Assembly (NCBI RefSeq): GCF_964275155.1
Contig: NZ_OZ193413.1
Span: 868,001 to 932,000, forward strand
Length of the DNA stretch: 64,000 nt
Source of the DNA: Curculioniphilus buchneri
GTDB lineage: Bacteria; Pseudomonadota; Gammaproteobacteria; Enterobacterales; Enterobacteriaceae
Reading direction: 5' to 3'
Each line of letters begins with the position of its first letter. Position 1 is the first letter of the stretch. Below, piece by piece: positions 10,418-18,197 of this stretch. Both the position numbers and the translations under genes were made by a program. The notes beneath the pieces are model-generated. The model was given only the letters and a program-made list of their open reading frames with translations. It did no database searches and was not told the DNA's origin.

Positions 10418-11046
10418 ATGATAAGAAAAAATTTTTCGACAAGTTCTAAACGCTGGTTGCACGAACATTGCAGCGACCAATATGTTCAACAATCAAAAAA
10501 AAAGGATTACGTTCTCGTGCTTGGTTTAAACTTAATGAAATACAGAAAAGTGACAAACTATTTCGGTCTGGAATGACTATTGTTGATTTGGGTTCGGCAC
10601 CGGGTGGGTGGTCGCAGTTCATTGCTAATCAAATAAGTGGAGAAAAACGTATTATCGCTTGTGATATTTTACCTATGGATGCGATAACAGGTGTTCAATT
10701 CATACAAGGAGATCTACGTGATCCCCAGGTGCTACAGACTCTTTTAAAATTAGTAGGCGAAAAAAAAGTTCAAGTAGTTTTATCCGATATGGCACCGAAT
10801 ATGAGTGGTATTCCATTAGTTGATACTAGTAATGCTATACATCTTGTAGAATTAGCGATAGAGATATGCCGTGATATTTTATCACCAGGCGGAACCTTTC
10901 TAGTGAAAGTTTTTCAAGGAGAAGAGTTTGATGTATGTCTACACAAAATTCACGCTCTTTTTATGAAGATAAAAATCCGAAAACCACACTCTTCCCGAAC
11001 TCGTTCTAGAGAAATATACGTTGTAGCGACAGGGCGAAAAATATAG
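10418..11046 (+). CDS. rlmE: 23S rRNA 2'-O-methyltransferase RlmE, with a one-base frameshift in a poly(A) run
   Basis: RlmE (RrmJ/FtsJ) methylates the 2'-OH of U2552 in the 23S A-loop, a late step in 50S assembly. The main frame holds the SAM-binding motif VDLGSAPGGWSQ, the SDMAPNMSG motif and the C-terminal Lys region (VKVFQGE), so the catalytic K-D-K-E set looks intact. The true N-terminus (MIRKNF..., with WLHEH and YVQQ) lies in another frame starting at ATG 10418. The two frames meet at a run of nine A (10495-10503). One more A would join them into a 209-residue protein, exactly the E. coli length. A downstream TTG at 10468 in the main frame would omit about 17 conserved residues and has no good ribosome-binding site. 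The gene is either rescued by slippage at the A run, a sequencing error, or newly broken. It heads the rlmE-ftsH operon. Confidence 0.85.
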
Positions 11047-11090
11047 TATTCTATACTAATTTTAATACCTTGTAATATGAGGATTATTCC

Positions 11091-13028
11091 TTGAGTGATA
11101 TGGCAAAAAACCTGATTATTTGGTTGGTGATTGCAGTTGTATTAATGTCAGCATTCCAGAGCTTTGGACCCAGTGAATCAAGTAAACGTAAAATAGATTA
11201 TTCCACTTTTATGTCTGAGTTAAATCAGGATCAAATTAAGGAAGCACGTATTAATGGTCGTGAAATTACTGTTACTAAAAAAGATAGTAATCGTTATACT
11301 ACCTATATTCCGGTTAATGATCCAAAATTGCTTGACATTCTTTTAAACAAAAGTGTCAAAGTAGTAGGTGAGCCACCAGAAGAACCTAGTCTATTAGCAT
11401 CAATCTTTATTTCTTGGTTTCCGATGCTATTATTGATTGGGGTTTGGATTTTCTTCATGCGGCAAATGCAAGGTGGTGGTAAAGGTGCAATGACTTTTGG
11501 AAAAAGCAAAGCGCGCATGCTTACAGAGGATCAAATTAAAATAACCTTTTCTGATGTTGCTGGTTGCGATGAAGCAAAAGAAGAAGTGAGAGAATTAGTC
11601 GATTACTTACGTGAACCTAGTCGTTTTCAGAAATTAGGTGGTAAGATTCCAAAAGGTATTTTAATGGTCGGTCCGCCTGGAACAGGTAAAACACTATTGG
11701 CTAAAGCTATTGCTGGCGAGGCTAAAGTACCTTTTTTCACCATATCTGGTTCAGATTTCGTTGAGATGTTTGTTGGCGTGGGCGCTTCTCGAGTACGAGA
11801 TATGTTTGAACAAGCAAAAAAAATGGCACCGTGTATTATCTTCATTGATGAAATTGATGCTGTAGGTCGTCATCGGGGCGCTGGACTTGGTGGAGGTCAC
11901 GATGAGCGAGAACAAACCTTAAATCAAATGTTAGTAGAAATGGATGGTTTTGAAGGAAATGAAGGTATTATTGTCATTGCAGCAACTAATAGACCTGATG
12001 TACTAGATCCGGCCCTTTTACGTCCAGGACGTTTCGACCGACAGGTAGTCGTTGGTCTTCCCGATGTGCGTGGTCGAGAACAAATTTTGAAAGTACACAT
12101 GCGCCGAGTACCATTATCACCTGATATGAATGCTTCCGTTATTGCAAGGGGAACTCCTGGATTTTCAGGTGCTGATTTAGCTAATTTAGTCAATGAAGCG
12201 GCATTGTTTGCTGCCAGAAACAGTAAAAATGTAGTATCTATGGTAGAATTTGAAAAAGCTAAAGACAAAATAATGATGGGTGCTGAACGTCGTTCAATGG
12301 TAATGACTGAAGCACAAAAAGAGTATACTGCTTATCATGAAGCAGGTCATGCGATTATTGGCCGATTAGTGCCAGAACATGATCCAGTACATAAAGTAAC
12401 GATTATTCCACGTGGTCGTGCACTCGGAGTAACCTTTTTTTTGCCAGAAGGAGATGCTATAAGTACTAGTCGACAAAAGTTAGAAAGTCAAATTTCTACT
12501 TTATATGGTGGTCGTCTAGCTGAAGAGATGATTTATGGTATACATAAAGTATCTACTGGCGCGTCCAACGATATTAAAGTAGCAACTTCAATTGCTCGAA
12601 GTATGGTAACACAGTGGGGTTTTTCAGAAACATTAGGTCCATTATTATATGCAGAGGAAGAAGGTGAAGTATTTCTTGGTCGATCAGTAGCAAAAACGAA
12701 ACATATGTCTGATAAAACAGCACGCATTATTGATCAAGAAGTAAAATTACTTATTGAACGTAACTATGATCGTACCCGAACATTATTAATAGAACATATA
12801 GATATTTTACATGCCATGAAAGATGCACTAATGAAATATGAAACCATTGATGCGCCCCAGATAGAAGATTTAATGAGCCGTAAAACAGTTCGTCCTCCAG
12901 CTGGATGGAACGATGATAATATTAAAAATAATGGAAGTAATGGTACGCCGCGTACCCTTCCATCTATGGATGAATCGTGTTCATTAAACCCCAGTAACAC
13001 TATATCCGAACAACATAATGGCCATTAG
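11091..13028 (+). CDS. ftsH: ATP-dependent zinc metalloprotease FtsH
   Basis: FtsH is the membrane-anchored AAA+ protease that degrades LpxC, sigma-32 and misassembled membrane proteins. Two N-terminal membrane helices (about residues 7-25 and 101-122) flank a periplasmic domain. The AAA domain has Walker A GPPGTGKT (about 194-201), Walker B IIFIDEID and the second-region-of-homology arginines (RPGRFDRQ). The protease domain has HEAGH (about 416-420). Length is 645 against 644-647 in E. coli. TTG 11091 is favoured because GAGG lies about ten bases upstream; ATG 11100 is possible but too far from it. The gene follows rlmE by 44 bases in the conserved order rlmE-ftsH-folP-glmM. The C-terminal tail is low-complexity and divergent. 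Confidence 0.97.
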   Translation: MSDMAKNLIIWLVIAVVLMSAFQSFGPSESSKRKIDYSTFMSELNQDQIKEARINGREITVTKKDSNRYTTYIPVNDPKLLDILLNKSVKVVGEPPEEPSLLASIFISWFPMLLLIGVWIFFMRQMQGGGKGAMTFGKSKARMLTEDQIKITFSDVAGCDEAKEEVRELVDYLREPSRFQKLGGKIPKGILMVGPPGTGKTLLAKAIAGEAKVPFFTISGSDFVEMFVGVGASRVRDMFEQAKKMAPCIIFIDEIDAVGRHRGAGLGGGHDEREQTLNQMLVEMDGFEGNEGIIVIAATNRPDVLDPALLRPGRFDRQVVVGLPDVRGREQILKVHMRRVPLSPDMNASVIARGTPGFSGADLANLVNEAALFAARNSKNVVSMVEFEKAKDKIMMGAERRSMVMTEAQKEYTAYHEAGHAIIGRLVPEHDPVHKVTIIPRGRALGVTFFLPEGDAISTSRQKLESQISTLYGGRLAEEMIYGIHKVSTGASNDIKVATSIARSMVTQWGFSETLGPLLYAEEEGEVFLGRSVAKTKHMSDKTARIIDQEVKLLIERNYDRTRTLLIEHIDILHAMKDALMKYETIDAPQIEDLMSRKTVRPPAGWNDDNIKNNGSNGTPRTLPSMDESCSLNPSNTISEQHNGH

Positions 13029-13123
13029 ACATATTACGCAACATTTATGATTAATTTTTGCTTTTTATTAAAAGTATTAAAATAACAATCTTGCAGTTTA
13101 GGTGGTTATAGGAGCCTAAAATT

Positions 13124-13975
13124 ATGCAACTTATCTCTCATGAACGTATTCTCGATCTTTCCGTTCCTCGAGTCATGGGCATCCTTAATGTAACACCTGA
13201 CTCATTCTCCGATGGCGGAAAGTACAATCAGCTGCCTAATGCTATCGAATACACTGCAGACATGATTAACGCTGGAGCATTGATCATTGATGTTGGCGGA
13301 GAATCTACACGACCAGGATCTCATGCAGTTAGTGAAGAAGAAGAAATAGAACGAGTAGTTCCTGTAGTCGGGGCATTAGCTCAACGATTTGATATTTTTA
13401 TTTCTGTAGATACCTCCAAGGCATTAGTAATGCAGGAAAGCATATTAGCCGGCGCTCACTTAATTAATGATGTTCGTTCACTCAGTGAACCTGGAGCTTT
13501 AGAAGTTATTGCAGCTGCACAACTGCCAATATGTTTGATGCATATGCAAGGCAATCCACGTACTATGCAACAAGCTCCTTATTATAAGAACGTACAGGCG
13601 GAAGTCGAAGAGTTTTTCATAAAAAAAATTGCTTGTTGTGAAGAAGCTGGAATTAAGAAAGATCAACTACTGCTTGATCCAGGATTTGGATTCGGTAAGA
13701 CTTTGTCACATAATTATCAACTTTTAGCTCAACTCTCAAGGTTTCATTATCTTGGTTTACCAATTATGGTCGGAATGTCACGAAAATCTATGGTTTGCCA
13801 ATTAGCAAATTGTGCTATTGAAAATAGAGTATCAGGTAGCATTGCTTGTGCAGTTATAGCTGCACTGCAAGGAGCAAAAATAATACGAGTACATGATGTT
13901 AAGCAAACAGTAGAAGCATTGCATGTAGTTAAAACTACTATTGCAATGAAGGAAGGAAAAAGTTTATATGAGTAA
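13124..13975 (+). CDS. folP: Dihydropteroate synthase
   Basis: FolP condenses 6-hydroxymethyl-7,8-dihydropterin pyrophosphate with p-aminobenzoate in folate synthesis. The TIM-barrel signature motifs are all present: GILNVTPDSFSDGG near the N-terminus, DVGGESTRPG, the SVDTSK strand, LINDVRSL, LMHMQGNP and DPGFGFGKT, with MVGMSRKS holding the pterin/phosphate-binding Lys and Arg. Length is 283 against 282 in E. coli. AGGAG lies ten bases before ATG 13124. The last eight bases overlap glmM (ATGAGTAA), indicating translational coupling. Retention implies the symbiont makes its own folate, if folK, folC and a p-aminobenzoate source exist elsewhere. Confidence 0.96.
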   Translation: MQLISHERILDLSVPRVMGILNVTPDSFSDGGKYNQLPNAIEYTADMINAGALIIDVGGESTRPGSHAVSEEEEIERVVPVVGALAQRFDIFISVDTSKALVMQESILAGAHLINDVRSLSEPGALEVIAAAQLPICLMHMQGNPRTMQQAPYYKNVQAEVEEFFIKKIACCEEAGIKKDQLLLDPGFGFGKTLSHNYQLLAQLSRFHYLGLPIMVGMSRKSMVCQLANCAIENRVSGSIACAVIAALQGAKIIRVHDVKQTVEALHVVKTTIAMKEGKSLYE

Positions 13976-15305
13976 TCATAAATACTTTGGTACTGATGGT
14001 ATTCGTGGTAAAGTGGGAGATATACCTATCACGCCAGATTTTGTCCTTAAGTTAGGTTGGGCTGCTGGTAAAGTGTTAGCACGTCATGGTTCTCGTAAAG
14101 TCATTATAGGCAAAGATACTCGTCTTTCAGGCTACATGCTAGAATCAGCGTTAGAAGCAGGTTTAGCTGCTGCTGGATTATCCGCTGCTTTTACTGGTCC
14201 AATGCCGACACCGGCCATTGCCTATCTAACGAGAACCTTTCGTGCAGAAGCAGGAATTGTCATTTCTGCTTCACATAATCCATTTTATGATAATGGCATT
14301 AAATTTTTTTCTATTGAAGGCACAAAATTGCTAGACAATGTAGAAACGGCTATTGAGATAGAATTAACGAAGCCATTAACTTGTGTTGAATCATCAGAAT
14401 TAGGAAAAGCAAGCCGAATTGTTGATGCAGCTGGACGTTATATCGAGTTCTGTAAAGGTACATTTCCTGGCATTTTCAGTTTGAAAGGACTAAAAATTAT
14501 CGTAGATTGTGCTAATGGTGCCACTTATCACATCGCACCTAGTGTATTTCGTGAACTTGGCGCAGAAGTGATTACTTTAGGTTGTCAACCAGACGGCACA
14601 AATATTAATCAAGAATGCGGCGCTACTGATGTGCATCTATTACAAAATTTGGTGTTAGAAGAAAAAGCTGATTTAGGTATTGCCTATGATGGTGATGGTG
14701 ATCGAATAATTATGGTGGATCATTTAGGAAAAAAAATAAATGGAGATCAGATCCTGTACATAATTGCACGAGAAAAATTACGACAAGGTCAGCTATTTGG
14801 TGGTGTAGTCGGAACACTTATGAGTAATATGGGCCTTGAGTTAGCACTAAAACAACTAGGGGTGCCTTTTATTCGCGCTCAAGTTGGTGATCGCTACGTG
14901 TTGGAAACAATGCAAAAAAAAGGTTGGCGTATTGGAGCAGAAAACTCTGGACATGTGATCTTGTTAGATCATACCACCACTGGTGATGGTGTTATTGCTG
15001 GTCTACAGGTATTATCAGCTATGATTAGTAATCACGTTAATTTACATGATTTATGCAGCGATATGTTGTTATTACCACAAACATTAATAAATGTTCGTTT
15101 TATTGGACAAAGTAATCCTATAGAATCAGAAGTAGTTAAAGAAACCTGTTTTGAAGTTGAAAAACAATTAGCTGGCCGAGGACGGATATTGTTACGAAAG
15201 TCAGGCACTGAACCTTTAATTCGTATTATGGTAGAAGGAAAAGACGCTGAACAAATTACAACACTTGCACGTCGCATCGCTTCCGCGTTAGAAACTGCAA
15301 ATTGA
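13968..15305 (+). CDS. glmM: Phosphoglucosamine mutase
   Basis: GlmM converts glucosamine-6-phosphate to glucosamine-1-phosphate on the way to UDP-GlcNAc, the precursor of peptidoglycan and lipid A. It has 445 residues, as in E. coli. The phosphoserine loop ISASHNPFYDNGIKFF (active Ser about residue 102), the metal-binding DGDGDR loop (about 241-246), the sugar-binding GAENSGH segment and the phosphate-binding RKSGTEPLIR near the C-terminus are all intact. It overlaps folP by eight bases. Its presence agrees with mrdA/mrdB in implying a working cell wall. Confidence 0.97.
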   Translation: MSNHKYFGTDGIRGKVGDIPITPDFVLKLGWAAGKVLARHGSRKVIIGKDTRLSGYMLESALEAGLAAAGLSAAFTGPMPTPAIAYLTRTFRAEAGIVISASHNPFYDNGIKFFSIEGTKLLDNVETAIEIELTKPLTCVESSELGKASRIVDAAGRYIEFCKGTFPGIFSLKGLKIIVDCANGATYHIAPSVFRELGAEVITLGCQPDGTNINQECGATDVHLLQNLVLEEKADLGIAYDGDGDRIIMVDHLGKKINGDQILYIIAREKLRQGQLFGGVVGTLMSNMGLELALKQLGVPFIRAQVGDRYVLETMQKKGWRIGAENSGHVILLDHTTTGDGVIAGLQVLSAMISNHVNLHDLCSDMLLLPQTLINVRFIGQSNPIESEVVKETCFEVEKQLAGRGRILLRKSGTEPLIRIMVEGKDAEQITTLARRIASALETAN

Positions 15306-15510
15306 ATTTTGTGAATTATAATAATGAAAACAAGATAATTTACGAATAAATTAGTTTATTGCATTTTGTCATCATTAAATTAATAACTAAGCATTCTTTG
15401 ATTATTAAAGTATTTAAATCATTAATGTTGAAATATTTAAATGTATTGAAAATAGTCCTGAGAGTTTTATAAATTTATAGTATTATACACTTTGTAGAGA
15501 GATCTAAAGA

Positions 15511-15849
15511 ATGATGTACGAGATTTTATTAGTAATATTTTCATTAATAGCAATTAGCTTAGTTGCATTAATTATTCTACAAAAAGGAAAAAGTATTAAT
15601 GATATAGGGGCAGCCTTTGGTTCAGGTGTTTCGAGTACTTTATTTGGTTCTGTCGGTTCTAGTAATTTTATAACCCATATGACAACGATACTGGCAATAC
15701 TTTTTTTTATTCTGAGTTTACTATTAGGTAATCTGAGTAGTCGTCATAATAAAAAGGATATCCAATGGAATGTTTTACATGAATCCCATAAGCCAGAGAT
15801 AATGTCAAAAGACATGTCTACACAACAGAATCACGATATTCCTCAATAG
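15511..15849 (+). CDS. secG: Protein translocase subunit SecG
   Basis: SecG is the small accessory subunit of the SecYEG channel that assists SecA-driven translocation. The protein has 112 residues with two hydrophobic helices (about 3-22 and 53-72). The ILQKGK segment is followed by a glycine/serine-rich cytoplasmic loop (GAAFGSGVSSTLFGSVGSSNF), the family signature; the C-terminal tail is variable. Two adjacent ATGs (15511, 15514) are possible: the second matches E. coli MYE, the first has slightly better spacing to GAGAG. The tRNA-Leu gene begins 31 bases after the stop and is probably on the same transcript, as in E. coli secG-leuU. Confidence 0.93.
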   Translation: MMYEILLVIFSLIAISLVALIILQKGKSINDIGAAFGSGVSSTLFGSVGSSNFITHMTTILAILFFILSLLLGNLSSRHNKKDIQWNVLHESHKPEIMSKDMSTQQNHDIPQ

Positions 15850-15880
15850 AATAAATGTGTTATTAATAATATATTGATAT

Positions 15881-15967
15881 ACCGAGGTGGTGAAATTGGT
15901 AGACACGCTACCTTGAGGTGGTAGTGCCTAACTGGGCTTATGGGTTCAAGTCCCATCCTCGGTACCA
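15881..15967 (+). tRNA. leuU: tRNA-Leu (anticodon GAG)
   Basis: The acceptor stem ACCGAGG/CCTCGGT pairs fully. The D-arm, a long class II variable arm and a GGTTCAAGTCC T-arm are present, and the 3' ACCA is encoded. The anticodon loop CTTGAGG gives anticodon GAG, reading CUU/CUC leucine codons. It is nearly identical to E. coli leuU, and base 1 is A where E. coli has G, which improves the terminal pair. It lies in the conserved place after secG. Confidence 0.97.
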
Positions 15968-16242
15968 AAGTTTTCTTTGATAACTTTCTATAATTATTAA
16001 TTATGATTCATTCCTTTTTTTAGCCATTATGTTTCTTTTTTTCTAGAAAGTTTTTTAAAAATTTAAAATTATCGGCTATAAATCTAGTTATTTTATTACT
16101 GAATTCCATAATAATATTATTTTTAATATACTGTCTCAAGGCGTTATAGTATTTAGCTAACTTTGAAAGTTTTTCTAGTAAAATACTTTACTACATAATA
16201 TTTCTAGCCGCTATACTGTGTATATAGTATCTAATTTTTTGA

Positions 16243-16266
16243 CGCCCCGATTTTCGGGGTTTTTTA
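16243..16266 (+). terminator. Rho-independent terminator downstream of secG-leuU
   Basis: A six-pair stem CCCCGA/TCGGGG with a TTT loop is followed at once by six T. It is the most GC-rich stretch for hundreds of bases and sits in otherwise decayed DNA 276 bases after tRNA-Leu. Its sharpness suggests it is under selection, closing the rlmE-to-leuU transcript. Confidence 0.85.
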
Positions 16267-16294
16267 TTGTTTCATTGCAATATTATTAAATTTA

Positions 16295-16323
16295 TTGATT
16301 CTTTTCTTATGGGCATCTATAAA
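16295..16323 (+). promoter_or_regulatory. Predicted sigma-70 promoter for nusA-infB operon
   Basis: TTGATT (16295-16300), a 17-base spacer and TATAAA (16318-16323) make a near-consensus sigma-70 promoter just 29 bases after the terminator. It faces the rimP remnant and nusA. In E. coli the promoter of this operon lies upstream of metY; here metY is gone and the promoter abuts the remnant. Prediction only, in AT-rich DNA, but the position is exactly where one is needed. Confidence 0.6.
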
Positions 16324-16394
16324 TGTATATAAAAATAAATATTGTTTATTTTACAAAGAGTTAAAAAAATAATTATACCAAACTCAACTAATAA

Positions 16395-16661
16395 ATTGGT
16401 ATTGTACTAGATGTTAAAAATTGTATCTCTATAACCTATATGTTTCCTTGTTTAAATTTGGCATGAATAGAGAAGTACATTTTAAATCGATTTATCGATA
16501 ACAAAGTTAGCTTAGTATTAAACATCATGATACATAATCGCTGTGAACAAAAAGACATCACTAAAATAGTCTATTATGTAATAGTTAGTATAATAATGGA
16601 TTTAAAAAATAAACAATTCGCCTTTAAAATATTAAAAAAGCGAATTTAGTATCCCATTTAA
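16395..16661 (+). pseudogene. rimP: Remnant of ribosome maturation factor gene rimP
   Basis: Reading one frame from 16401 gives a sequence that aligns with the C-terminal 60% of E. coli RimP: VLDV then a Tyr at the VAYNL position, P-x-L-[DN], RF-x4-VSLVL, a shared N-R pair and a final FAF...K segment ending at TAA 16659. The frame is interrupted by TGA (16464) and TAG (16647), and no N-terminal half is found; the promoter and terminator now lie where it should begin. It sits directly before nusA, the conserved rimP position. RimP helps 30S maturation, so this organism has apparently dispensed with it while keeping RbfA. Confidence 0.78.
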
Positions 16662-16684
16662 AATGTTTTACTAAGGCAACTAGT

Positions 16685-18172
16685 ATGAATAAAGAAATTC
16701 TTGCAGTTGTAGAAGCAGTTTCCAACGAAAAAGCTATTCCGCGTGAAAAAATTTTTGAAGCTTTAGAGCTTGCATTAGCCACGGCAACAAAGAAAAAATA
16801 TACACAAGACATAGAAGTGCGTGTCAGTATTGATCGTAAATCAGGAGATTTTAATACCTTTCGCCGTTGGATGATTGTAAACGAAGTAACTCAACCCACA
16901 CGAGAAATAACATTGGCGGCAGCTCGGTTTGAAAGTCAGAACATGCAACTTGGTGATTATGTTGAAGATAATATTGAATCTATATCGTTTGATCGTATAA
17001 CTACCCAAACAGCCAAACAAGTAATCATTCAAAAAGTACGTGAAGCTGAAAGAGAAATGGTACTCAATCAATTTCGTTGCCGTGAGGGTGAGATTGTCAC
17101 AGGCGTGGTAAAAAAAATTAATCGGGATAGTATTAATTTAGATCTTGGCAATAACGCAGAAGCAATCATTGGACGCGAGGATATGCTGCCACGAGAAAAT
17201 TTTAGACCAGGTGATCGAATTCGTGGCATATTATATTCGATACGTCCAGAAATGCGTGGTGTGCAACTTTTTATCAGTCGTTCTCGACCGGAGATGCTAA
17301 TTGAGCTTTTCAGTATTGAAGTACCCGAAATTGGTGATAAAGTAATCGAAATTAGGGCTGTAGCTCGTGATCCGGGCTTACGAGCTAAAATTGCCGTTAA
17401 AACAAATGATAAACGTATTGATCCAATCGGAGCTTGCATTGGTATGCGAGGTGCACGAGTCCAAGCAGTTTCCAGTGAACTTGGCGGTGAACGAATTGAT
17501 ATTGTACTATGGGACGATAATCCAGCTCAATTTGTTATTAATGCCATGGCACCTGCTGATGTTTCTTCTATCGTGGTAGATGAAGATAAACATATAATGG
17601 ATATTGCAGTAGAGGCAAGTAATCTTGCTCAAGCTATCGGTCGTAATGGGCAAAATGTGAAGTTAGCTTCACAGCTTAGCGGATGGGATCTTAATGTAAT
17701 GACGATAGATGACCTACAAGAAAAACATCAGGCTGAAGCTAATACAGCAATTAACATTTTTACTCAGAATTTGGATATTGATGAAAAATGCGCCGCATTA
17801 TTGGTAAATGAAGGTATTTTTTCTTTAGAAGAAATAGCTTATGTACCAATAAATGAATTATTAGAAATAAAAGGATTAGATAAAAAAACACTAGGAATAT
17901 TACGCGAACGAGCAAAACGTGCATTGATAACACAAACTCTTACTCAGAAAGAGTTTCGAAGAACAAATGTTCCATCTAAAGATCTACTCGGCTTGCCTAT
18001 GCTTGAGTGCGAAATAGCATTTAAATTAGCGGAGCATGGTATTTGCACTTTAGAAGAACTTGCTGAACATGGCATTGATGAACTGTCAGATATTGAAGGA
18101 TTAAGTAGTAAAAAAGCCGGTGAATTAATTATGGCTGCACGCAATATTTGCTGGTTTAAAAAAATTACGTAA
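16685..18172 (+). CDS. nusA: Transcription termination/antitermination factor NusA
   Basis: NusA binds RNA polymerase and nascent RNA, modulating pausing, intrinsic termination and antitermination. All domains are present in order: the N-terminal polymerase-binding domain (1-130), S1 domain with the EGEIVTGVVKK start (about 135-200), KH1 and KH2 (with GACIGMRGARVQ and AQAIGRNGQNVKLAS loops) and two C-terminal acidic repeats typical of gamma-proteobacteria. Length is 495, identical to E. coli. The second acidic repeat is less acidic and more basic than usual (REFRRTN linker). The gene heads nusA-infB-rbfA-truB-rpsO-pnp and starts 24 bases after the rimP remnant. Confidence 0.97.
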   Translation: MNKEILAVVEAVSNEKAIPREKIFEALELALATATKKKYTQDIEVRVSIDRKSGDFNTFRRWMIVNEVTQPTREITLAAARFESQNMQLGDYVEDNIESISFDRITTQTAKQVIIQKVREAEREMVLNQFRCREGEIVTGVVKKINRDSINLDLGNNAEAIIGREDMLPRENFRPGDRIRGILYSIRPEMRGVQLFISRSRPEMLIELFSIEVPEIGDKVIEIRAVARDPGLRAKIAVKTNDKRIDPIGACIGMRGARVQAVSSELGGERIDIVLWDDNPAQFVINAMAPADVSSIVVDEDKHIMDIAVEASNLAQAIGRNGQNVKLASQLSGWDLNVMTIDDLQEKHQAEANTAINIFTQNLDIDEKCAALLVNEGIFSLEEIAYVPINELLEIKGLDKKTLGILRERAKRALITQTLTQKEFRRTNVPSKDLLGLPMLECEIAFKLAEHGICTLEELAEHGIDELSDIEGLSSKKAGELIMAARNICWFKKIT

Positions 18173-18197
18173 TCAATTATAGAATTGAAGGAACAGC

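Noticed and set aside
11924..12268. 114-codon open frame on the minus strand inside ftsH
   Set aside because: Antisense shadow of the strongly conserved ftsH coding sequence; the same holds for similar frames within panF, accC, infB, clpB, nusA and mrdA.
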